DNA of 64,000 nucleotides, from positions 659,294 through 723,293 of the forward strand of contig JACKNO010000002.1 of NCBI GenBank assembly GCA_024234815.1. Reading direction: 5' to 3'. The notes under the pieces are model-generated. The model saw only the letters and a program-made list of their open reading frames with translations. It did no database searches and had not been told where the DNA came from. Source of the DNA: Pseudomonadales bacterium. Lineage in GTDB: Bacteria > Pseudomonadota > Gammaproteobacteria > Pseudomonadales > Halieaceae. Positions 61,405 through 64,000 of the stretch are shown here, in pieces. Each line of letters starts with the position of its first letter. Within the stretch, counting starts at the first letter, position 1. A program made the position numbers and the translations under genes.

Positions 61405-62121
61405 TTACCCTGCACAGCCCTGTGGTGCTGCGGCGGAGATAGTAATCGGCTGGGGTGTTGCCGCCTCGGGGATGGCGATAGCGGGTACGTTGGCCATGTC
61501 TGTTTCGCAGGGCAGGAGAGGGGTGTAGAAAACACTCTGGCCGGACTCATATTTCACGCTCAGTATGGGCTTGACGTGCACCGGACCGCTGCCCGGAGGC
61601 GTCGAGAAACTGACGCTGAAGTTAAACTGAATGTCCTCAAAGAGCACGCCGTCGGGCAACTCGGCGATGATGAACTGGGTGCCGGGTTCGGCGAACAGGT
61701 GTCTGTAGGTGTCGGCGGGTATCGACTTGAACCCGCTTAGTATAGCCAGGTCACCGGATGTGCCGTTACCGTCGTCATAGGTCCCGGTCACGTCGGTGGC
61801 GGATAATGGTACCTGCAGTATAAGCGGATCGATTATCACACCGAGAATGCCGAACTCGCTGATCAATTGTGCGCTGCTAACCGCCTCAACCGGTACGCCG
61901 TTCTCGTCGAAGAAAAAGTAGGTGCATTCGACGTTTGCACTGCCGAACCCGCCGTTAACACAGGTCGCGAGGATACTGTCGGTCTCGACCGTGGTGATCA
62001 AGCTGTCGCCCGCCTGGTAGGTGGCGCCGCTGATGGTTTGCAAAAAACAGCCGGGGGATACAAGCGCCAGGACGGTGATGAGAAGAATCGGCGCAACGCG
62101 ACGTAAACTACTTGTGACCAT
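61405..62121 (-). CDS. Secreted lipoprotein-like protein, ends before a dockerin
   Basis: 238 residues. The signal peptide ends with SPGC, a weak lipobox. The mature part is strand-rich (TYQAGDSLITTVETDSI, NVECTYFFFDENGVP), without a named domain. It stops at TAA (61405-61407), and the in-frame continuation is a dockerin. Without that stop it would be about 308 residues plus dockerin. It is probably in one transcript with the cohesin gene downstream. Confidence 0.6.
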   Translation of the reverse strand: MVTSSLRRVAPILLITVLALVSPGCFLQTISGATYQAGDSLITTVETDSILATCVNGGFGSANVECTYFFFDENGVPVEAVSSAQLISEFGILGVIIDPLILQVPLSATDVTGTYDDGNGTSGDLAILSGFKSIPADTYRHLFAEPGTQFIIAELPDGVLFEDIQFNFSVSFSTPPGSGPVHVKPILSVKYESGQSVFYTPLLPCETDMANVPAIAIPEAATPQPITISAAAPQGCAG

Positions 62122-62394
62122 ATCTCCCTCCGTTTGGTTTAGCCTGCGAGCCAGCCGGTATCGCTTTTCCGGGAGTATTGGTCAAATATAGACCAATTCT
62201 GAGTACCTGCAAGGCGCGCGTATCGCAATGCATGCGCAGGAACCCGTGTTCGAGGCCACCGCAGTAGAGGTCAAACACAGTGTGGCCGTGAGCTTTGGCG
62301 GGGAACACTCAGCGGAGCCACCGTGCACGTTGGCAAACCGCGGCGAGCTGCCCGGCGCCATGATAAGCTTGCCATACCATCGCCACCAGCGGAC

Positions 62395-63558
62395 TTGACT
62401 CCCGTGTACAAAAAGCTGGCCGGAAGCTTGGGCTCACTACCCTTTGCCGGATTCATATTTATCCTGTGGGCATTGGCGGGTCTCGCTTCCGCCGAAGCCA
62501 CCGGCATCTCAAATCTGACACTCGCGCTCATCGTCAATGACAACGACCCGCAGAGTGTGGCGGTGGCAAAATACTATGCTGACGCGCGCCAGATACCACC
62601 GGCAAATGTTATTCACACCAGGTTTCGACACGAAAAACCGCGCTTGAGCGCGCAGGAGTTTTCCGAACTGGAGGACCAGGTCAAGCGCCAGTTGCCGGCG
62701 GGAATACAGGCCTACGCCCTTACCTGGACACTGCCCTACAAGGTCGAGTGCATGTCAATCAGCGCCGCCTTCGCCCTGGGGTTTGACCGGGCCTATTGCG
62801 CCAAAAGTTGCAAGCCCACGCGCCAAATTCCCTATTACAATTCGAACAGCGCCTATCCATTTCGCGATTTTGGCATCCGGCCCACCATGATGCTGGCCGG
62901 TGAGAATGAAGCGCAGGTGCGCAAATTGATAGACAGGGGCGTGGCGGCGGATTCCACCCGTCCCGGCGGTCGCGCCTATCTCCTGAGCACATCCAGCAAG
63001 GCCCGGAATGTGCGCTCCCCGACCTTCCCCTACATCGCCGAGCGCATGGGTTCGATACTGGACGTCGAGATCATCGAGGCGGACTTCATCGACGACCGGG
63101 ACGACATACTGTTTTATTTTACGGGCGTCACCAGGGTCCAGAATCTCGCATCCAATACGTTCCTGCCCGGAGCAATAGGTGATCACCTCACCTCGACAGG
63201 CGGTGTGCTGTTCGGGACGCGCCAGATGAGCGCGCTCAGGTGGCTGGAAGCCGGCGCGACAGGTTCTTACGGCACCGTCACCGAACCCTGCAGCTTTCCC
63301 TCGAAGTTCCCCCACCCCGCCATCGTCATTCAAAAATATCTGGACGGTGACACGTTGATAGAGGCCTACTGGAAGAGCGTGGCCATGCCCGGGCAGGGAA
63401 TCTTTATTGGTGAGCCGCTGGCCGCTCCCTTCAAAGGCTGCAGCATCGCCATGACCCGCGCCGGCGTATTCGAATTCGAGAACAGCGGTGGCGCCGGGCA
63501 GGCGCCGGAGTTGGGCCGCCGTTGCCGAAACCAGGTCGGGGGCAGCGCGAGGCCCTGA
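62395..63558 (+). CDS. TIGR03790-family secreted protein
   Basis: 387 residues if started at TTG 62395; GTG at 62404 or 62323 are also possible, and no ribosome site decides it. A signal-peptide-like hydrophobic stretch (FAGFIFILWALAGLASAEA) leads into the conserved core: NDNDPQSVAVAKYYADARQI at the N-terminus and IPYYNSNSAY later. The TIGR03790 family has no assigned role; members are often near PEP-CTERM genes, as here. Confidence 0.7.
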   Translation: MTPVYKKLAGSLGSLPFAGFIFILWALAGLASAEATGISNLTLALIVNDNDPQSVAVAKYYADARQIPPANVIHTRFRHEKPRLSAQEFSELEDQVKRQLPAGIQAYALTWTLPYKVECMSISAAFALGFDRAYCAKSCKPTRQIPYYNSNSAYPFRDFGIRPTMMLAGENEAQVRKLIDRGVAADSTRPGGRAYLLSTSSKARNVRSPTFPYIAERMGSILDVEIIEADFIDDRDDILFYFTGVTRVQNLASNTFLPGAIGDHLTSTGGVLFGTRQMSALRWLEAGATGSYGTVTEPCSFPSKFPHPAIVIQKYLDGDTLIEAYWKSVAMPGQGIFIGEPLAAPFKGCSIAMTRAGVFEFENSGGAGQAPELGRRCRNQVGGSARP

Positions 63559-63640
63559 CTGGCCATCGCTGCAAAAGAGCGCTTCAGTTCTGGTGTTTCT
63601 CTGCTATCCTAGGCGCGCTTTACAATCGCAAAAGAGTTCC

Positions 63641-63714
63641 GCGGGTGTAGTTCAATGGTAGAACGGCAGCTTCCCAAGCTGCATACGGGAGTTCGATTCT
63701 CCTCACCCGCTCCA
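63641..63714 (+). tRNA. tRNA-Gly (anticodon CCC)
   Basis: 74 nt with CCA encoded. Acceptor GCGGGTG pairs with CACCCGC. Anticodon stem GCAGC/GCTGC encloses TTCCCAA, anticodon CCC. T-arm GAGTTCGATTCTC. An integrase begins 239 bp downstream, so its 3' end is a likely attachment site. Confidence 0.95.
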
Positions 63715-63953
63715 CTGCGACTTTCCAGGGACTTCCAGAAAAGACCGAGGAACGTCGCAAGTGATTGTCACGGTTCAGCTTTTTCACCATCGCTGAATCC
63801 AGTGACTTCCAGAGAAAACCACTGACGGCCGGTACAAAACGGTGCATCAAGTGGTACATCGGAAAGCGGAGCTTCCCGCTTCCGCTTTCTTGCTGGAGGA
63901 GCGCGGGATCGAACAGGACCATGCATCCAACTCGCTTCTTAGGAGTTGGGCTC

Positions 63954-64000
63954 ATGCTCTCAGATCTCATGGTTCGCCAGGCCAAGACGACCGGCAAAAC
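63954..64000 (+). CDS. Tyrosine integrase, N-terminus only (cut by window edge)
   Basis: ATG at 63954 follows AGGAG. The 15 visible codons read MLSDLMVRQAKTTGK, which matches the arm-binding DUF4102 start of P4-type integrases (consensus like LTD--IR-AKP--K). Its position 3' of tRNA-Gly fits an element integrated there. Only the start is visible. Confidence 0.7.
   Translation, partial: MLSDLMVRQAKTTGK

Overview
The window looks like chromosome of a marine gammaproteobacterium, most probably of the Halieaceae/OM60-NOR5 or a neighbouring Cellvibrionales-like lineage. The reasons are the conserved order thrS-infC-rpmI-rplT-pheS-pheT-ihfA-merR with an ATT-initiated infC, a complete proteobacterial dedicated sortase locus, several PEP-CTERM and IPTL-type surface proteins, and a PhaC-like plus WS/DGAT-like gene pair. 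The lineage is inferred from gene content; no search was run.

1-13.2 kb is an integrated accessory region next to a tRNA-Pro(GGG) gene. It carries metal-response cassettes: an FTR1/PbrT-like permease (cut by the window edge), a CadR/PbrR-like MerR regulator divergent from an HMA-CDF transporter, a frameshifted c-type cytochrome gene, a DUF4382 lipoprotein, a GDT1/UPF0016 protein, a DmeR/DmeF-type pair, and a MerR/MerC/GDCCVxC set. Three divergent promoters show recognisable metal-regulator operators. An excisionase-like gene and a tyrosine integrase follow. The integrase is split by a complete 2.6-kb IS21-family element with a 6-bp target duplication, and its reading frame can be restored exactly. 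The left end of the island lies outside the window.

13.2-20.8 kb is the core translation operon. 20.8-31 kb holds a lectin-like PEP-CTERM protein, a PhaC-like hydrolase with a WS/DGAT homologue whose active-site motif is altered, and the dedicated sortase system: sortase and its VIT/vWA target on the minus strand, response regulator and histidine kinase divergent. uvrB, a tRNA-Asn and a small midcut-by-XrtH-like protein follow.

34.7-48 kb is dominated by a 2907-residue RHS protein (cohesin-like domain, mid-protein IPTL signal, dockerin, FG-GAP, PASTA, MopE-like and RHS repeats). An ECF sigma factor and a TPR-bearing Ser/Thr kinase lie downstream on the same strand. A secreted subtilase with an N-terminal DUF4214 is divergent, with a CRP-like site between.

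51-64 kb holds a lipoprotein with a YfhO-type membrane protein, an OmpA-family porin, gene debris, more PEP-CTERM proteins, a Tat-exported SDR, a DUF445 protein, and a cohesin gene beside a dockerin reading frame cut off by one in-frame stop codon. The right edge holds a TIGR03790 protein and a tRNA-Gly(CCC), immediately followed by the start of a second tyrosine integrase, so another element begins there.

The most unusual theme is recurrent cohesin/dockerin pairing combined with exosortase-type signals, including a giant RHS protein whose predicted mid-protein cleavage point lies between its own cohesin and dockerin.
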